DNA from: Rothia terrae
Lineage (GTDB): Bacteria > Actinomycetota > Actinomycetes > Actinomycetales > Micrococcaceae
DNA length: 64,000 bases
Direction: 5' to 3'
Assembly: GCF_012396615.1 (NCBI RefSeq)
Contig: NZ_JAAXPV010000012.1
Location: 1 to 64,000 of the forward strand
The stretch's first letter is position 1. The number at the start of each line of letters is the position of its first letter. This document shows, piece by piece, positions 32,419 to 43,425 of this stretch. The notes under the pieces were generated by a model. It did not search any database. It was not told where the DNA came from and saw nothing but the letters and a program-made list of their open reading frames with translations. The position numbers were made by a program, and so were the translations under genes.

Positions 32419-32438
32419 GACGCGAGAAAAACCGCAGG

Positions 32439-32918
32439 TTAGTCGTCGGTGAGGGTTACACCAATGCCACCAACAAGCTTTGCAGCCACGTTGTACAGCA
32501 TCGCAGCAATCACACCGAGCAAGGTAAAGAGCACGACGTTAATCACCGAAAGAATGGTGGAGAACAACGCAACCTGACCCAGGGTCAGAACCTGTTGAAC
32601 CTCAACCGAATTACCGGTAGTACCCAGCATGGTAATCAGCTCGTTAATGCCATCGAACGCACCGGTTGCCTGCATAACCAGCCACAGAATGACCGATGAA
32701 ACAACGGTAACAATGCCCAAAGCAACTGAGAGCAAGAAAATCAGCTTAGCGACTGACCACGTATCAACCTTGGCAACAACCAGGCGAGCGCGACGCACCT
32801 TAGAACGCGGCGCCGGACGCACGAGGGGCTTACGGCTTGCATTGCCCTTCGCCTGCGGACGGACCGCACCCTTACGGGTTGCAGGAGCGCTCTTAGGCGC
32901 TGAAGCATTAGTGCTCAC
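32439..32918 (-). CDS. DUF3566-family membrane protein
   Basis: 159 residues. A basic, Pro/Ala-rich N-terminus of about 45 residues (KSAPATRKGAVRPQ) precedes the DUF3566 core: RRARLVVAKVDTWSVAKLIFLLSVALGI, a first helix, a periplasmic loop, then SVINVVLFTLLGVIAAMLYN and GGIGVTLTDD. The family regularly follows gyrA in Actinobacteria and is thought to act in cell-wall or division processes. The GTG start overlaps the gyrA stop by one base (TAGTG). Confidence 0.92.
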   Translation of the reverse strand: MSTNASAPKSAPATRKGAVRPQAKGNASRKPLVRPAPRSKVRRARLVVAKVDTWSVAKLIFLLSVALGIVTVVSSVILWLVMQATGAFDGINELITMLGTTGNSVEVQQVLTLGQVALFSTILSVINVVLFTLLGVIAAMLYNVAAKLVGGIGVTLTDD

Positions 32919-35566
32919 TAGTTACCTCCGTGCTGTGAAGAATCAGCCGCAACTGCGGTATTTTCATCGGATTGATTCTCTAACGGTACTTCATTTTTTT
33001 CTTCAGAACTTTCTTCTGAAGTGTTTTCTTCAGCACCGTCTTCAATTTCTTTCTCAAGCTGACGGTCGTGGTTGCGAGCTACACCCACAATTTGGTCGCC
33101 CTTACCGGGCTTTGCGAAGATAACGCCCATGGTGTCGCGTCCCTTAGCCGGAACTTCAGCAACAGAGGTTCGAACCACCTTGCCGCTTTGCATGACAACC
33201 AGGATTTCGTCGTCTTCACCCACAATGAGACCGCCCACAAGGTCACCGCGATCCTCAGCAAGTTTCGCGACCTTGATACCCAAGCCGCCGCGTCCTTGGA
33301 CTCGGTACTGGCTAACCTGGGTTCGCTTAGCGTAACCGCCTTCAGTCACAACAAACACAAATGATTCATCGGTGACGACGCTTGCATTCAGCAGTTCATC
33401 GTCATCGCGGAACTTCATGCCAGTCACACCGGAGGTAGCGCGACCCATCGGACGCAATGCCTCGTCAGTTGCGGTGAAGCGCAACGACTGGCCCTTGCGA
33501 GAAATCAGCATCAGATCATCTTCAGCGGAGGCCAGCATAGCCGCCACCAACTCATCATTTTCACGCAGGTTAATAGCGATAACACCGGCAGTACGGTTGG
33601 TGTCGTAGTCAGACAGGCGAGTCTTCTTAATCAGACCGTTCTTGGTAGCCAGCACCAGGTAAGGCGCGTCCTCATAGGACTTCAACTCCATTACCTGAGC
33701 AATAACTTCACCGGGCTGGAAGGCCATCAGGTTAGCGATATGCTGGCCCTTCGCATCGCGACCAGCTTCCATGAGCTCATACCCCTTGGCGCGGTACACA
33801 CGACCAAGGTTAGTGAAGAACAGAATCCAGCTGTGAGTGGTCGTCACAAAGAACTGCTGAACCACATCGTCGCCACGCAACGACGCACCCTTAATGCCCT
33901 TACCACCGCGATGCTGCGAACGGTACTGATCGGAGCGAGTGCGCTTGACGTAGCCGCCGCGCGTAATCGTCACGACAACCTCTTCCTCAGGGATGAGGTC
34001 CTCCATCGACATATCACCGTCGTAACCCATGAGAATCTTGGTGCGACGATCATCACCGTAGCGGTTGACAATATCGCCCAGTTCCTCAGAAATAATCTGA
34101 CGCTGGCGCTCCTCAGACGCGATAATCGCGTTGTACTCATCGATCATGCGCATCAGCTCAGCATGACGATCCTGAATCTTCTGACGCTCCAGAGCTGCCA
34201 AACGACGCAGCTGCATATTCAGAATTGCCTGAGCCTGAGCCTCATCAATATCCAGAAGCTGCATCAGACCGGTGCGAGCTTCATCGGGAGTGGACGAGCG
34301 GCGGATCAGGGCAATAACCTCATCGAGCGCATCCAGCGCCTTCAGCAGGCCGCGCAAAATATGCGCTTCTTCTTCAGCCTGCTTGAGGCGGTACTTGGTG
34401 CGGCGAACGATAACTTCCATCTGGTGGTTGACCCAGTGGCGAATGAAAGCATCCAGCGACAGAGTACGAGGCACACCGTCCACGATCGCGAGCATATTCG
34501 CTGAGAAGTTCTCCTGCAAAGAGGTGTGCTTGTAAAGGTTATTCAGAACAACCTTCGCCACAGCATCGCGCTTGAGCACAATCACCAGGCGCTGACCGGT
34601 ACGGCCAGAGGTCTCATCGCGAAGATCCGCAATACCGGTAATCTTGCCGTCCTTGACCAGCTCAGCGATCTTAATTGCCAAGTTATCCGGGTTCGCCTGG
34701 TAGGGGAGCTCAGTCACTACGAGGCAGGTGCGGCCCTTGATTTCTTCAACATTGACCACCGCGCGCATGGTGATAGAACCACGACCGGTGCGGTAAGCAT
34801 CCTCAATACCCTTATGACCCAAGATGGTTGCACCGGTGGGGAAGTCGGGGCCTTTAATGCGCTGAATCAGAGCCTCAAGCAACTCTTCATCGGTAGCATC
34901 GGGGTTCTGCAAGAACCACTCAACACCATCAGCCACTTCACGTAGGTTATGCGGCGGAATGTTGGTCGCCATACCCACAGCAATACCCGACGAGCCGTTA
35001 ACCAGCAGGTTAGGGATACGGGCAGGCAGGACGGTGGGTTCCTGCGACTTGCCATCGTAGTTATCCTGAAAATCAACGGTGTCTTCGTTGATATCGCGCA
35101 CCATCTCAAGCGCAATAGGAGCCATCTTGGTCTCGGTGTAACGAGGAGCCGCAGCGCCATCGTTACCCGGTGAACCGAAGTTACCCTGACCAAGAGCCAG
35201 CGGATAACGCATAATCCAGTTCTGAATCAGGCGCACCAGGGTGTCATAAATAGCGGAGTCACCGTGCGGGTGGTACTGACCCATAACATCGCCAACTACG
35301 CGAGCACACTTGTTGAAAGAGCGCTCGGGACGGTAGCCACCGTCATACATCGCGTAAATGACGCGGCGGTGCACAGGCTTTAGGCCGTCGCGGACGTCCG
35401 GCAACGCGCGTCCAACGATAACCGCCATCGCGTAGTCAAGGTAGGAGCGCTGCATCTCGCCCTGCAGGTCAACCTGCTCGACGCGTCCAGCGACCACTGC
35501 GCCTTCTTCGTTAACGACGACGCCCTCTACCGGTTCCGGTGAGCTGTTCTGAGTTTCATCGCTCAT
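32918..35566 (-). CDS. gyrA: DNA gyrase subunit A
   Basis: 882 residues. The breakage-reunion domain has the catalytic tyrosine in AAAPRYTET. The quinolone-resistance region [15 protein letters not shown] keeps Ser and Asp at the usual resistance positions, the quinolone-sensitive type. The C-terminal DNA-wrapping domain has the GyrA-box-like [12 protein letters not shown] non-conserved acidic tail ([18 protein letters not shown] type) ends the protein. With GyrB it introduces negative supercoils. It lies 83 nt downstream of gyrB. Confidence 0.98.
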   Translation of the reverse strand: MSDETQNSSPEPVEGVVVNEEGAVVAGRVEQVDLQGEMQRSYLDYAMAVIVGRALPDVRDGLKPVHRRVIYAMYDGGYRPERSFNKCARVVGDVMGQYHPHGDSAIYDTLVRLIQNWIMRYPLALGQGNFGSPGNDGAAAPRYTETKMAPIALEMVRDINEDTVDFQDNYDGKSQEPTVLPARIPNLLVNGSSGIAVGMATNIPPHNLREVADGVEWFLQNPDATDEELLEALIQRIKGPDFPTGATILGHKGIEDAYRTGRGSITMRAVVNVEEIKGRTCLVVTELPYQANPDNLAIKIAELVKDGKITGIADLRDETSGRTGQRLVIVLKRDAVAKVVLNNLYKHTSLQENFSANMLAIVDGVPRTLSLDAFIRHWVNHQMEVIVRRTKYRLKQAEEEAHILRGLLKALDALDEVIALIRRSSTPDEARTGLMQLLDIDEAQAQAILNMQLRRLAALERQKIQDRHAELMRMIDEYNAIIASEERQRQIISEELGDIVNRYGDDRRTKILMGYDGDMSMEDLIPEEEVVVTITRGGYVKRTRSDQYRSQHRGGKGIKGASLRGDDVVQQFFVTTTHSWILFFTNLGRVYRAKGYELMEAGRDAKGQHIANLMAFQPGEVIAQVMELKSYEDAPYLVLATKNGLIKKTRLSDYDTNRTAGVIAINLRENDELVAAMLASAEDDLMLISRKGQSLRFTATDEALRPMGRATSGVTGMKFRDDDELLNASVVTDESFVFVVTEGGYAKRTQVSQYRVQGRGGLGIKVAKLAEDRGDLVGGLIVGEDDEILVVMQSGKVVRTSVAEVPAKGRDTMGVIFAKPGKGDQIVGVARNHDRQLEKEIEDGAEENTSEESSEEKNEVPLENQSDENTAVAADSSQHGGN

Positions 35567-35649
35567 GATTTCAATTCCTTACGTTTCTAATTCTTCGATC
35601 TCTAATATTCCTTATCGGCTATATAGCCGGTTTTTCACACGAAAAACCC

Positions 35650-37680
35650 TTAGATATCAAGGAATCGAATGTCCTTTGCGTTCTGCTGAATAAACTCACG
35701 ACGAGCCTCAACGTCTTCGCCCATCAGAACGGAGAAAATCTGGTCGGCCGCCGCAGCGTCGGTCATTGTCACCTGCAGAAGAGTGCGTTTCTCAGGATCC
35801 ATGGTGGTTTCCCACAGTTCCGAGTAGTCCATCTCGCCCAGACCCTTGTAGCGCTGAATACCGTTATCCTTCGGCAAGCGCCAGCCCTTAGCCTGACCCG
35901 CGGCGAGCGCCTCATCGCGCTGAGCGTCAGTGAAGACGTAGTCGTGAGGAGCGTTTGACCACTTGAGGCGGTAGAGCGGCGGCTGAGCCAAGTAAACATA
36001 GCCGGCTTCAATGAGCGGACGCATGAAACGGAAGAGCAGGGTTAGCAGCAAGGTAGTGATGTGCTGACCGTCGACATCCGCGTCCGCCATCAAAATCACC
36101 TTGTGGTAGCGTGCCTTCTCGATATCGAAGTCATCACCAATGCCGGTACCGAAAGCGGTAATCATGGACTGAATCTCGGAGTTGGACAGCGCACGATCCA
36201 GGCGAGCGCGTTCAACGTTGAGGATCTTACCGCGCAGGGGCAAAATCGCCTGGGTTACGGGGTCGCGCCCCTGCACAGCTGAACCACCTGCAGAGTCACC
36301 CTCTACCATAAAGATTTCTGAAATCGCGGGTTCTTTGGATGAGCAGTCTTTGAGCTTACCGGGCATGAAGCCGGTTTCCATGAGACCCTTACGACGCGTG
36401 GTCTCGCGAGCCTTACGAGCAGCTACACGAGCCTGCGCTGCGGTGATCGCGCGGCGAATAATTTCTTTCGCGGTGCCGGGATTACGCTCAAACCAGTCGC
36501 CCAGGTGATCCATCAGGGCACGCTGGACGAACGCCTTGGCTTCTGAGTTACCCAGCTTGGTCTTGGTCTGACCCTCGAACTGCGGCTCAGAAATCTTTAC
36601 TGAGACTACTGCGGTCAGGCCCTCACGAACGTCCTCACCGGTGAGGTTATCGTCCTTATCACGCAACAACTTGTGCTCGCGCGCATAGCGGTTGACCAGG
36701 GTAGTCAGTGCAGTGCGGAAGCCTTCTTCGTGAGTCCCGCCCTCGTGAGTGTTGATGGTATTCGCATAGGTGTGAACAGACTCTTTGTACGATGAGGTCC
36801 ACTGCATAGCAACCTCAAGGTTCATCACACGCTCGGTGTCTTCACCTTCAAAGTCAATAACGTCTTCGTTGACCACGGTGAGGTTCTTAGATTCGTTCAA
36901 GAACTTTACGTAGTCCAACAGACCGTTTTCGTAGAGATAAGTAACGGTCTTGAGCCCCTCGGAGCTTGCACCCACCTGGTTCAGCGGCAGTTCCTTCTTG
37001 GTCTCATCATCACCGGCGACCTCATCAGCCTCGAACTGCTCACGCTCGTCGGTCAACGCAATGGTCAAACCCTTATTCAAGAATGCCATCTGCTGGAAGC
37101 GCGCACGTAGCGTCTCAAAATCGAACTCTACAGTCTCAAAAATTGAAGGATCCGGGTAGAAAATCTGAGTAGTACCGGTTTCATCGGTAACCTCACCGCG
37201 GGTCAGCTCCTGGTCAGTATGACCGCCGTCCTTGAAGGAAATGTTCCAAGCGTAACCCTGACGGCGAACCTCGGTCAGAACGCGAGTAGACAGCGCGTTC
37301 ACCACAGAAATACCGACACCGTGCAGACCACCGGAGACAGCATAACCGCCACCGCCGAACTTACCACCGGCGTGCAGAATCGTCATAACGACCTCAACAG
37401 TGGGCTTATGTTCCGTGGGGTGTTCGTCAACGGGAATACCGCGGCCGTTATCTTTGACGCGTACTGCGCCGTCCTTCTGGATTACAACATCAATGCGATC
37501 CGCGTAACCGGCGAGCGCCTCGTCAACAGAGTTATCAACGACCTCGTAAACTAGGTGGTGCAGACCGCGCTCAGTAGTTGAGCCGATGTACATACCCGGA
37601 CGCTTACGAACAGCTTCGAGGCCTTCGAGGACGGTAATGTCGCTCGCGCCATATTCGCGGGGAGTTTCTTCAGTTGCCAC
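35650..37680 (-). CDS. gyrB: DNA gyrase subunit B
   Basis: 676 residues from GTG 37680 ([20 protein letters not shown]), with AAGGAG about 10 nt upstream; a longer in-frame start lacks family sequence. The GHKL ATPase domain has [19 protein letters not shown] and [14 protein letters not shown]. The TOPRIM domain has [19 protein letters not shown] and DADVDGQHI. The C-terminus ends DIRFLDI as usual. It is the ATPase subunit of gyrase. Confidence 0.98.
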   Translation of the reverse strand: MATEETPREYGASDITVLEGLEAVRKRPGMYIGSTTERGLHHLVYEVVDNSVDEALAGYADRIDVVIQKDGAVRVKDNGRGIPVDEHPTEHKPTVEVVMTILHAGGKFGGGGYAVSGGLHGVGISVVNALSTRVLTEVRRQGYAWNISFKDGGHTDQELTRGEVTDETGTTQIFYPDPSIFETVEFDFETLRARFQQMAFLNKGLTIALTDEREQFEADEVAGDDETKKELPLNQVGASSEGLKTVTYLYENGLLDYVKFLNESKNLTVVNEDVIDFEGEDTERVMNLEVAMQWTSSYKESVHTYANTINTHEGGTHEEGFRTALTTLVNRYAREHKLLRDKDDNLTGEDVREGLTAVVSVKISEPQFEGQTKTKLGNSEAKAFVQRALMDHLGDWFERNPGTAKEIIRRAITAAQARVAARKARETTRRKGLMETGFMPGKLKDCSSKEPAISEIFMVEGDSAGGSAVQGRDPVTQAILPLRGKILNVERARLDRALSNSEIQSMITAFGTGIGDDFDIEKARYHKVILMADADVDGQHITTLLLTLLFRFMRPLIEAGYVYLAQPPLYRLKWSNAPHDYVFTDAQRDEALAAGQAKGWRLPKDNGIQRYKGLGEMDYSELWETTMDPEKRTLLQVTMTDAAAADQIFSVLMGEDVEARREFIQQNAKDIRFLDI

Positions 37681-38024
37681 TACTTTTAGGCTCCTTGGTT
37701 TTACAGGTGACGCGCGGGAAAGATGCGGGTGCACTGAGCAAGCTACCGAGCGCACGGGCTCTCACGCATCGCGTTTCAAGGAGCTGAGAGAAAAGGCGCT
37801 GTCGGGGGCTAGCTGGGCACGCACATAGTGCGCGTTATTACCTCTAATTCTACCGGAAAAACGCCTAAATATGGGGGGTTTGAGAGTTCTTATTGATGCT
37901 CAAAAGCGTTTAAAAGCTGTTTTTAGCGTCTCGACCCCTCAAGCTGTAGGACTCTATCTCTTCTTACTCCAACGCACCAGAAGCGATTTTTCGTGAAATT
38001 TTCAGTTTTCTCCCAGCGCGAGGC
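37681..38024. other. gyrB upstream region
   Basis: No gene is visible between gyrB and the palindrome at 38025. The region should hold the gyrB promoter (minus strand). No DnaA boxes or strong hairpins were noted. Confidence 0.4.
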
Positions 38025-38083
38025 ACTTTCCGTGGATTTGCGTTCTAAAAAATAGATTTTTACAGCGCAAATCCACGGAAAGT
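38025..38083. repeat. 59-bp palindrome, family ACTTTCCGTGG, copy 2
   Basis: The same perfect 18-bp arms as at 23394-23451 (ACTTTCCGTGGATTTGCG and complement) surround a 23-nt AT-rich spacer that differs slightly. It begins 12 bp beyond the stop of the DUF721 gene. It may act as a bidirectional transcription or mRNA 3'-end element, but it has no T-run. Confidence 0.85.
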
Positions 38084-38094
38084 GAGGGGATACC

Positions 38095-38718
38095 CTACCC
38101 GTATGTATCGCGAGGCCCGCGCATCCCCGGGGCGACGCGTCGTCCGCGCTTCCACGACGGCGTATTCGGCCCGTTCACTTGAATTTTCTGCACGACGCCG
38201 GCGCCCAGCTCACGCTCAAACATTTTGAGGATTTCATTGGTCATCATGCGCAGGTTCACCGCCTGCGGGGTAGTCTCACATTGAATAATGACTGTGCTGT
38301 CGGTGTAGCTCACCGGACGCGCATAAGACGCCACGTGCGCACCCACCAGCTCATCCCAGCGCGCCAGCACGCTAGAAACCGCCACAGGTTCCTTCCACCC
38401 ACGACTCTGAATCATTTTCTCCATGAGATCGCTCAGCGGTTTAGGATCGCGAGCGCTCTTTCCCGGCCCTGTATAACCGCCCAAGGTCCGCGGATCAACC
38501 GAATGGTACCGGCGTTTTTTACGCTTAGACCCCGGCTCCGCGCTCATGACTTCACCGAAATCACGCGTTAGCTTCTTCGCGGCGTTGCCCTGCAAGCGTC
38601 CTTCACCGCGAGATGCAGCCCCCGCACGCATCCTGTTCAGCAAAGCAGCAGGTGCGTTCACCTCATCTTCAAAACGATGCGGGTCTGCCGCCGGCTGGTC
38701 GAAGACGTCCTCGTACAC
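38095..38718 (-). CDS. DUF721-family protein next to recF
   Basis: 207 residues. The variable N-terminal half (NAPAALLNRMRAGAASRGEG; KRRYHSVDPRTLGGYTGPGK) precedes the DUF721/DciA-like core WKEPVAVSSVLARWDELVGAHVASYARPVSYTDSTVIIQC..WAVNLRMMTNEILKMFERELG (motif pieces). DciA-type proteins help load the replicative helicase. The gene lies between recF and gyrB as in other Actinobacteria. The GTG start is 2 nt after the recF stop. Confidence 0.88.
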   Translation of the reverse strand: MYEDVFDQPAADPHRFEDEVNAPAALLNRMRAGAASRGEGRLQGNAAKKLTRDFGEVMSAEPGSKRKKRRYHSVDPRTLGGYTGPGKSARDPKPLSDLMEKMIQSRGWKEPVAVSSVLARWDELVGAHVASYARPVSYTDSTVIIQCETTPQAVNLRMMTNEILKMFERELGAGVVQKIQVNGPNTPSWKRGRRVAPGMRGPRDTYG

Positions 38719-38720
38719 GG

Positions 38721-39944
38721 TTAGGCACCCGGCTGACGGTAGGTGGGACGGGCTTCAGTAGCAGGCAGGGTGAGTTTGGATGCGTCCACTGCCTCAGCGG
38801 TTGCAGGGCTAACCTTCACCAGGTGCATTCCCTGCCGCAAAGCATCCGGAATATCAGTGTGTACAGCGCACGTCACCAGCACCTGCTCGGCGCTCGCAAC
38901 GATCTCACCGAGGCGCGCTCGCCGCGCGGTATCGAGCTCAGCAAACACATCGTCGAGAAGCAAAATGGGCGAGGCCCCCTCAGAGCTATCATCCTCAAGG
39001 TGCACATACCAGGACGCCAAACGCAACGCGAGCGCATAAGACCAAGTCTCACCGTGCGAGGCAAACCCCTTAGCCGGAATACCGCCCAGTTCAAGCACCA
39101 AATCATCTCGGTGCGGCCCTACCAGCGTGACCGCGCGATCCAATTCATCGCCCTGTTTCTCGTCAAAAGCGCGCATCATCGCAGAACGAATATCGTCCAC
39201 GCTCATCAGCGCGGCCTTACCCAGCACCTGCGCAGAAATTGAGGGGAACACCGTTGAATCGTAGGTAAACGTCAGCTGTTTAGCACCATCGGTCAGCTGA
39301 TCATATGCCCGTTGCAGTTGGGGAAGCATCAACGCTAACACCCGAAAACGAGCCTGCAACACGTGCGCTCCCGCCAGCGAAAGCTGTTCATTCCAAATAC
39401 GTAATGTATTCAGGTCGGTATCATCAGTACGACGCCCGCGCATCGACTTGAGCAAAGAATTACGCTGCCGCATAATACGCTCGTAATCGCTCACATACGC
39501 ACTGACTGATGGGCGCAATGCCACCGCTAAATCATCAATAAACTTACGACGATTCGACGGATCGCCCTTAATCAGTTGCAAATCCTCGGGCGAAAACAGC
39601 ACCGTGTGATTGATGCCCAGTGCCTCTCGCGCTCGCACCGGCGCAGCCCTGTTAATGCGCACGCGGTTAGACTTTCCCGGCGCAATTTCAAGCTCCATAA
39701 TGGTCTGTTGCCCGCCACGCACGACGCGAGTACGCACGTAAGCCCGATCCGTACCCACATGCACCAGGGGAGCATCATTACTGACACGATGCGAACTCAG
39801 ATTTGCCGAATAGTCGAGAGCCTCCAAGATGTTGGTTTTACCCACACCGTTAGAGCCCAAGAACACCGTCACACCCGGCGTCAGCGGCAAATTAAGCAAA
39901 GGGTACGTGCGAAAGTTCATCAACGAAATATGGTCGATGTACAT
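38721..39944 (-). CDS. recF: DNA replication and repair protein RecF
   Basis: A 407-residue SMC-like ATPase in recombinational repair and replication restart. Walker A is FLGSNGVGKTNILEALDY (about 28-45), the signature segment is around GPHRDDLVLEL, and Walker B is LLLDDVFAELDTARR. The N-terminus MYIDHISLMNFRTYPLLNL is typical. The C-terminal 35 residues are not conserved. A palindromic repeat of the dispersed family lies between its start and dnaN. Confidence 0.97.
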   Translation of the reverse strand: MYIDHISLMNFRTYPLLNLPLTPGVTVFLGSNGVGKTNILEALDYSANLSSHRVSNDAPLVHVGTDRAYVRTRVVRGGQQTIMELEIAPGKSNRVRINRAAPVRAREALGINHTVLFSPEDLQLIKGDPSNRRKFIDDLAVALRPSVSAYVSDYERIMRQRNSLLKSMRGRRTDDTDLNTLRIWNEQLSLAGAHVLQARFRVLALMLPQLQRAYDQLTDGAKQLTFTYDSTVFPSISAQVLGKAALMSVDDIRSAMMRAFDEKQGDELDRAVTLVGPHRDDLVLELGGIPAKGFASHGETWSYALALRLASWYVHLEDDSSEGASPILLLDDVFAELDTARRARLGEIVASAEQVLVTCAVHTDIPDALRQGMHLVKVSPATAEAVDASKLTLPATEARPTYRQPGA

Positions 39945-39994
39945 ACGCTCGTACCCCTTGGCTAGAGAAATGTAAAAGATTGAAGGCTCATACC

Positions 39995-40104
39995 GCTAGC
40001 AGACACGTCGTCGCCAGCAGTCCCTCTCGCGGTCTCGCACTGGGCGCTCGCCAGCGATTCACGCCAGCCCCGATGCCAGCTGGCGACAGGACGTGCCTGC
40101 TACC
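39995..40104 (+). repeat. Dispersed palindromic repeat, copy B
   Basis: About 110 bp. Arms GCTAGCAGACACGTCGTCGCCAGC and its near-complement GCTGGCGACAGGACGTGCCTGC flank the core CAGTCCCTCTCGCGG, GCTCGCCAGCGATTCACG and CCCCGATGCCAGC. It shares its core with 4356-4464 (inverse orientation) and 54345-54436, but the arm bases differ while pairing is kept. It lies between recF and dnaN. Confidence 0.72.
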
Positions 40105-40141
40105 GTCGAAAACCAGTGCAGCGTGGGACAAGAGCCTTTAC

Positions 40142-41269
40142 TTACTGGTTAGGCAGACGCACCGGCATCAGCAGGTAGCGGTAGTCCTTGGAGTCCTCGC
40201 CCAGTGGCTCGCTCTGCGCTGAGAGCACAGCGGGCTTCGGGGGAGTGGTGAAGGAGAAACGCACGTATTCTGAACCGAAGGCGTTGAGACCTTCCAACAG
40301 GTAGGCGGGGTTGAAGGCTACGGTGATGTCTTCACCTGAAAGCTGAGCATGAATCTGCTCGGTTGCCTGCGCGTCCTCGCCGGTGCCCGCGTCCAAGGTG
40401 AGCTGGCTCTGAGTAAATGCCAAGCGGACGGGGGTGTTGCGCTCTGCTACGAGAGAGACGCGACGAACTGCTTCGATGAGCTCTGAGGTGCGTACAACTG
40501 CGTGAATCGGGGTGTTCTCGGGGAACAGCGCACGAATCTTGGGGTACTCGCCGTCAACGAGCAGGCTGGTGGTGCGTCGTGAACCTGATTCAAAGCCGAT
40601 GAGTTCGTGAGCATCTGATAGGGCGATGTTCATGTCGCCTGCGCTGCCCAGGGTCTTAGCGACTTCGCTCATGGTCTTTGCTTTAACCAAAACTGCGGTT
40701 GAGATATCTGAGGATGCCGGTGCCCAGGTCATTTCGCGCATTGCGAGACGGTAGCGGTCGGTAGCGAGCAAAGTGATTTTGTCGCCTTCGATTTCCATAC
40801 GGACGCCGGTCAGAATAGGCAGGGTGTCATCTTTGGATGCTGCCACGGTGACCTGTGAGACGGCTTTAGCGAACTCGTGACCGTCAACGCTACCTGAGAC
40901 TGCCGGCAGAGCAGGGAGTTCGGGGTAGTCGGTGACAGGCATTGCAGCGAGGTTAAACTTTGATGATCCGCAGGTGAGGTGAACCTTTGAATCTACGACC
41001 TCGAACTCTACTGACTTACCAGCAGGAAGAGACTTTGAGATATCAGCTAGGAGACGACCCGAGACAAGGGTGGTTCCTTCGGTTTCTACATCGGCTTCGA
41101 TGTTGAGTTTTGCGCTGGTCTCGTAGTCGAAGCTTGCGATAGAGACAGAGCCGTTTTCAGCTTTGATAAGCAGACCTGACAGAACAGGTACGGGGGGACG
41201 AGGTGACAGTGAACGAGCAGTCCAGCTAACAGCTTCTGCTAACACATCACGTTCAACAATAAATTTCAC
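40142..41269 (-). CDS. dnaN: DNA polymerase III sliding clamp (beta)
   Basis: A 375-residue ring-forming processivity factor with three similar clamp domains. It starts MKFIVERDVLAEAVSWTARS and ends YRYLLMPVRLPNQ, both typical. Motifs such as LLATDRYRLAMREM and FNPAYLLEGL are conserved. It lies downstream of dnaA across the origin region. Confidence 0.98.
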   Translation of the reverse strand: MKFIVERDVLAEAVSWTARSLSPRPPVPVLSGLLIKAENGSVSIASFDYETSAKLNIEADVETEGTTLVSGRLLADISKSLPAGKSVEFEVVDSKVHLTCGSSKFNLAAMPVTDYPELPALPAVSGSVDGHEFAKAVSQVTVAASKDDTLPILTGVRMEIEGDKITLLATDRYRLAMREMTWAPASSDISTAVLVKAKTMSEVAKTLGSAGDMNIALSDAHELIGFESGSRRTTSLLVDGEYPKIRALFPENTPIHAVVRTSELIEAVRRVSLVAERNTPVRLAFTQSQLTLDAGTGEDAQATEQIHAQLSGEDITVAFNPAYLLEGLNAFGSEYVRFSFTTPPKPAVLSAQSEPLGEDSKDYRYLLMPVRLPNQ

Positions 41270-41769
41270 GCCGATTACCCCTTAAAACTGAAAAATCTAG
41301 GCATTTGAGAAAACTGAGCGTTAAGAATCTGGCTCAGCACTCTAGCTTACCCGATGCAGTAGGACGCGGGGAGGGGATTTGCCTGTGAGGAAGAGCTGAG
41401 ATTTTTTGTAATTACGAAAGTTCAGGAAGGAAGCTTGGAGAAATTGGAAGAATCTGTAATTACAAGTTTGGTAGCTGTTTGAGGGGCGCACGCGAGCAAA
41501 AAACGCTCAGGAATTTGTTATTTGGCTTTTCTTCTTTAAAGAATCGTAGTGTTAATAACCCCTGTGGAATCTGTGGAAAAACCGCTTATGCCCTGTAATT
41601 ACAAGGATTTAGGGTGTTGATAGAATGTGGAGTAATTCGCTTGATGCTGTGCGTGCACTGTGAATGAATATTTATACAAATAGGGAAGTCCACACCATTT
41701 GTATAACTATTCACTTAACGTCCACATTAATACAGTCCCACCGCACAAGTTATCCACAGGGGTATTTTG
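41270..41769. promoter_or_regulatory. oriC: Replication origin region (oriC) between dnaA and dnaN
   Basis: 500 bp without genes. A perfect DnaA box TTATCCACA lies at 41750-41758, with further relatives (TGTGGAAAA near 41572, TGTGGAAT near 41564, GTCCACA near 41689 and 41719). Two perfect and one near-perfect TGTAATTACA palindromes lie at 41407, 41455 and 41594. An AT-rich inverted repeat lies at 41660-41714. The position between dnaA and dnaN is the usual origin of Actinobacteria. The dnaN promoter also lies here. Confidence 0.82.
41660..41714. repeat. Inverted repeat within oriC
   Basis: GTGAAT..TTATACAAAT (41660-41681) is the imperfect complement of ATTTGTATAA..ATTCAC (41697-41714), giving an AT-rich cruciform-capable element beside the DnaA boxes. 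It could be part of the duplex-unwinding region. Confidence 0.55.
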
Positions 41770-43425
41770 CTACTTAGCGGTGCGCTGTTCCTGCTTAATC
41801 TTGTTGGTCAAATCAGTGACCTGGTTGAAAATAGCCCTGCGTTCCGCCATTAGCGTGCGAATCTTGCGGTCAGCGTGCATCACCGTGGTGTGGTCGCGTC
41901 CGCCCAATTCTTGCCCGATGCGAGGCAGCGACATATCAGTGAGTTCACGCAGCAAATACATGGCGATCTGGCGTGCTGTCACCAGCGTGCGAGTACGCGA
42001 CTTCGACTGCAGCTCATCCAATGTCACGTCAAAGTAGGTAGCCGTAGCAGTGAGCACCTGTGATGCCGTGATTTCAGAGGCGCCATCGTCCGTAATCAAA
42101 TCTTTAAGCACCAGCTCCGCCAGCGCACGATCAACGCCCTGCTTGTTCAAGGACGCAAATGCCGTCACGCGAATCAACGCGCCCTCAAGCTCACGAATGT
42201 TGGTGGAGATATGAGATGCGATGTACTCCATGACGTCATCAGGTACATCCAGGTTCTCGTTCTGTGCCTTCTTGCGCAAAATAGCGATGCGAGTTTCAAG
42301 TTCGGGCGGCTGCACATCGGTAATCAGACCCCACTCAAAGCGCGAGCGCATGCGCTCAGCAAACCCCGTCAATTGCTTAGGAGGCATATCTGAAGTGATA
42401 ACCACCTGCTTCTGGTGGTTGTGCAGGGCATTGAAGGTATGGAAGAACTCTTCTTGGGTGTGTTCTTTACCTGCCAAGAACTGAATATCGTCAATGAGCA
42501 ACATATCGACGTTGCGGTAAATCTGCTTGAACGATGAGCCTTCATCATCGCGAATTGAGTTGATGAAGTCGTTGGTGAACTCTTCGGAGTTCACGTAGCG
42601 CACGCGCAGGTTGGGGTAGAGATGCTTGGCGTAGTGCCCAATAGCGTGCAACAGGTGGGTTTTACCCAGGCCGGAATCGCCATATATGAACAGCGGGTTA
42701 TATGCCATGGCGGGTGTTTCTGAGACAGCGAAAGCCGCTGCGTGTGCGAAACGATTGGACTGGCCAATCACAAAAGTATCGAAGGTATACTTGGGGTTCA
42801 GTCGAGCCGATGATTCCCAGCTAGTAGCTTCCCCTGCAACGGGGCTGTTAGCAATAATTTCCGATTCGGCTATAAGTTCATCTGCTGAGGCGTGATCAGC
42901 AACAGCCCTATCTGCAAGTGGCTTTTCGGCCTCCGGGGGAGTGGGCACATCCAGTGCAGAGGAATCAGCCAATGGAGTTTGCGCTGCGAAGTTAGGCGTG
43001 GACTGGCTGAGTTCAGCCTCAAGGTCTTTCACCGAAGGCATGGAACGCTCGATGCGTTCGGGCTCTGCCGGGGTTTCAACGGTGGGCGCGGATGCGGCTT
43101 CCCCCTCCGCAGGAGCAGGTTCGACAGGAGCTACAGGAGCTGCGGTTTCTGCCGATAAACCGGTGTCGATGACAAAAGCTTCAGAGATGCCCGCACCAAA
43201 AGCCTCTTCTAAAGCTGCTTTAAAGGCGTCCTTGATGTGGGTCTGAAAAACTTCGCGGGTGAGTTCGTTGGGCACAGCAACAAGTAGAACGTTGCCCATG
43301 TGCGCCTGAGGCTGAGCAAGACCGACAAAGGCCTTCCAACGCTGACCGAGCGCGGGATTTGAGCGCAACAGGCTAATCGCGTGCGCCCACCGCTGCTTTA
43401 AGTCATCGCTCAGCTGATCAACCAC
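41770..43425 (-). CDS. dnaA: Chromosomal replication initiator protein DnaA
   Basis: 551 residues. Domain I is at about 1-90, the Pro/Ala/Glu-rich linker at about 95-215, and the AAA+ domain begins at [22 protein letters not shown] with Walker [12 protein letters not shown], Walker [10 protein letters not shown] and the arginine-finger region. Domain IV ends with the DNA-binding motif [18 protein letters not shown] 43425 has AAGGAG 6-7 nt upstream. It is transcribed away from rpmH toward oriC. Confidence 0.98.
   Translation of the reverse strand: MVDQLSDDLKQRWAHAISLLRSNPALGQRWKAFVGLAQPQAHMGNVLLVAVPNELTREVFQTHIKDAFKAALEEAFGAGISEAFVIDTGLSAETAAPVAPVEPAPAEGEAASAPTVETPAEPERIERSMPSVKDLEAELSQSTPNFAAQTPLADSSALDVPTPPEAEKPLADRAVADHASADELIAESEIIANSPVAGEATSWESSARLNPKYTFDTFVIGQSNRFAHAAAFAVSETPAMAYNPLFIYGDSGLGKTHLLHAIGHYAKHLYPNLRVRYVNSEEFTNDFINSIRDDEGSSFKQIYRNVDMLLIDDIQFLAGKEHTQEEFFHTFNALHNHQKQVVITSDMPPKQLTGFAERMRSRFEWGLITDVQPPELETRIAILRKKAQNENLDVPDDVMEYIASHISTNIRELEGALIRVTAFASLNKQGVDRALAELVLKDLITDDGASEITASQVLTATATYFDVTLDELQSKSRTRTLVTARQIAMYLLRELTDMSLPRIGQELGGRDHTTVMHADRKIRTLMAERRAIFNQVTDLTNKIKQEQRTAK

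Noticed and set aside
33740-34504. 254-codon plus-strand frame
   Set aside because: Antisense shadow of gyrA.
38613-39242. 209-codon plus-strand frame antisense to recF and DUF721
   Set aside because: Composition is that of an antisense shadow of conserved genes, with no start signal.
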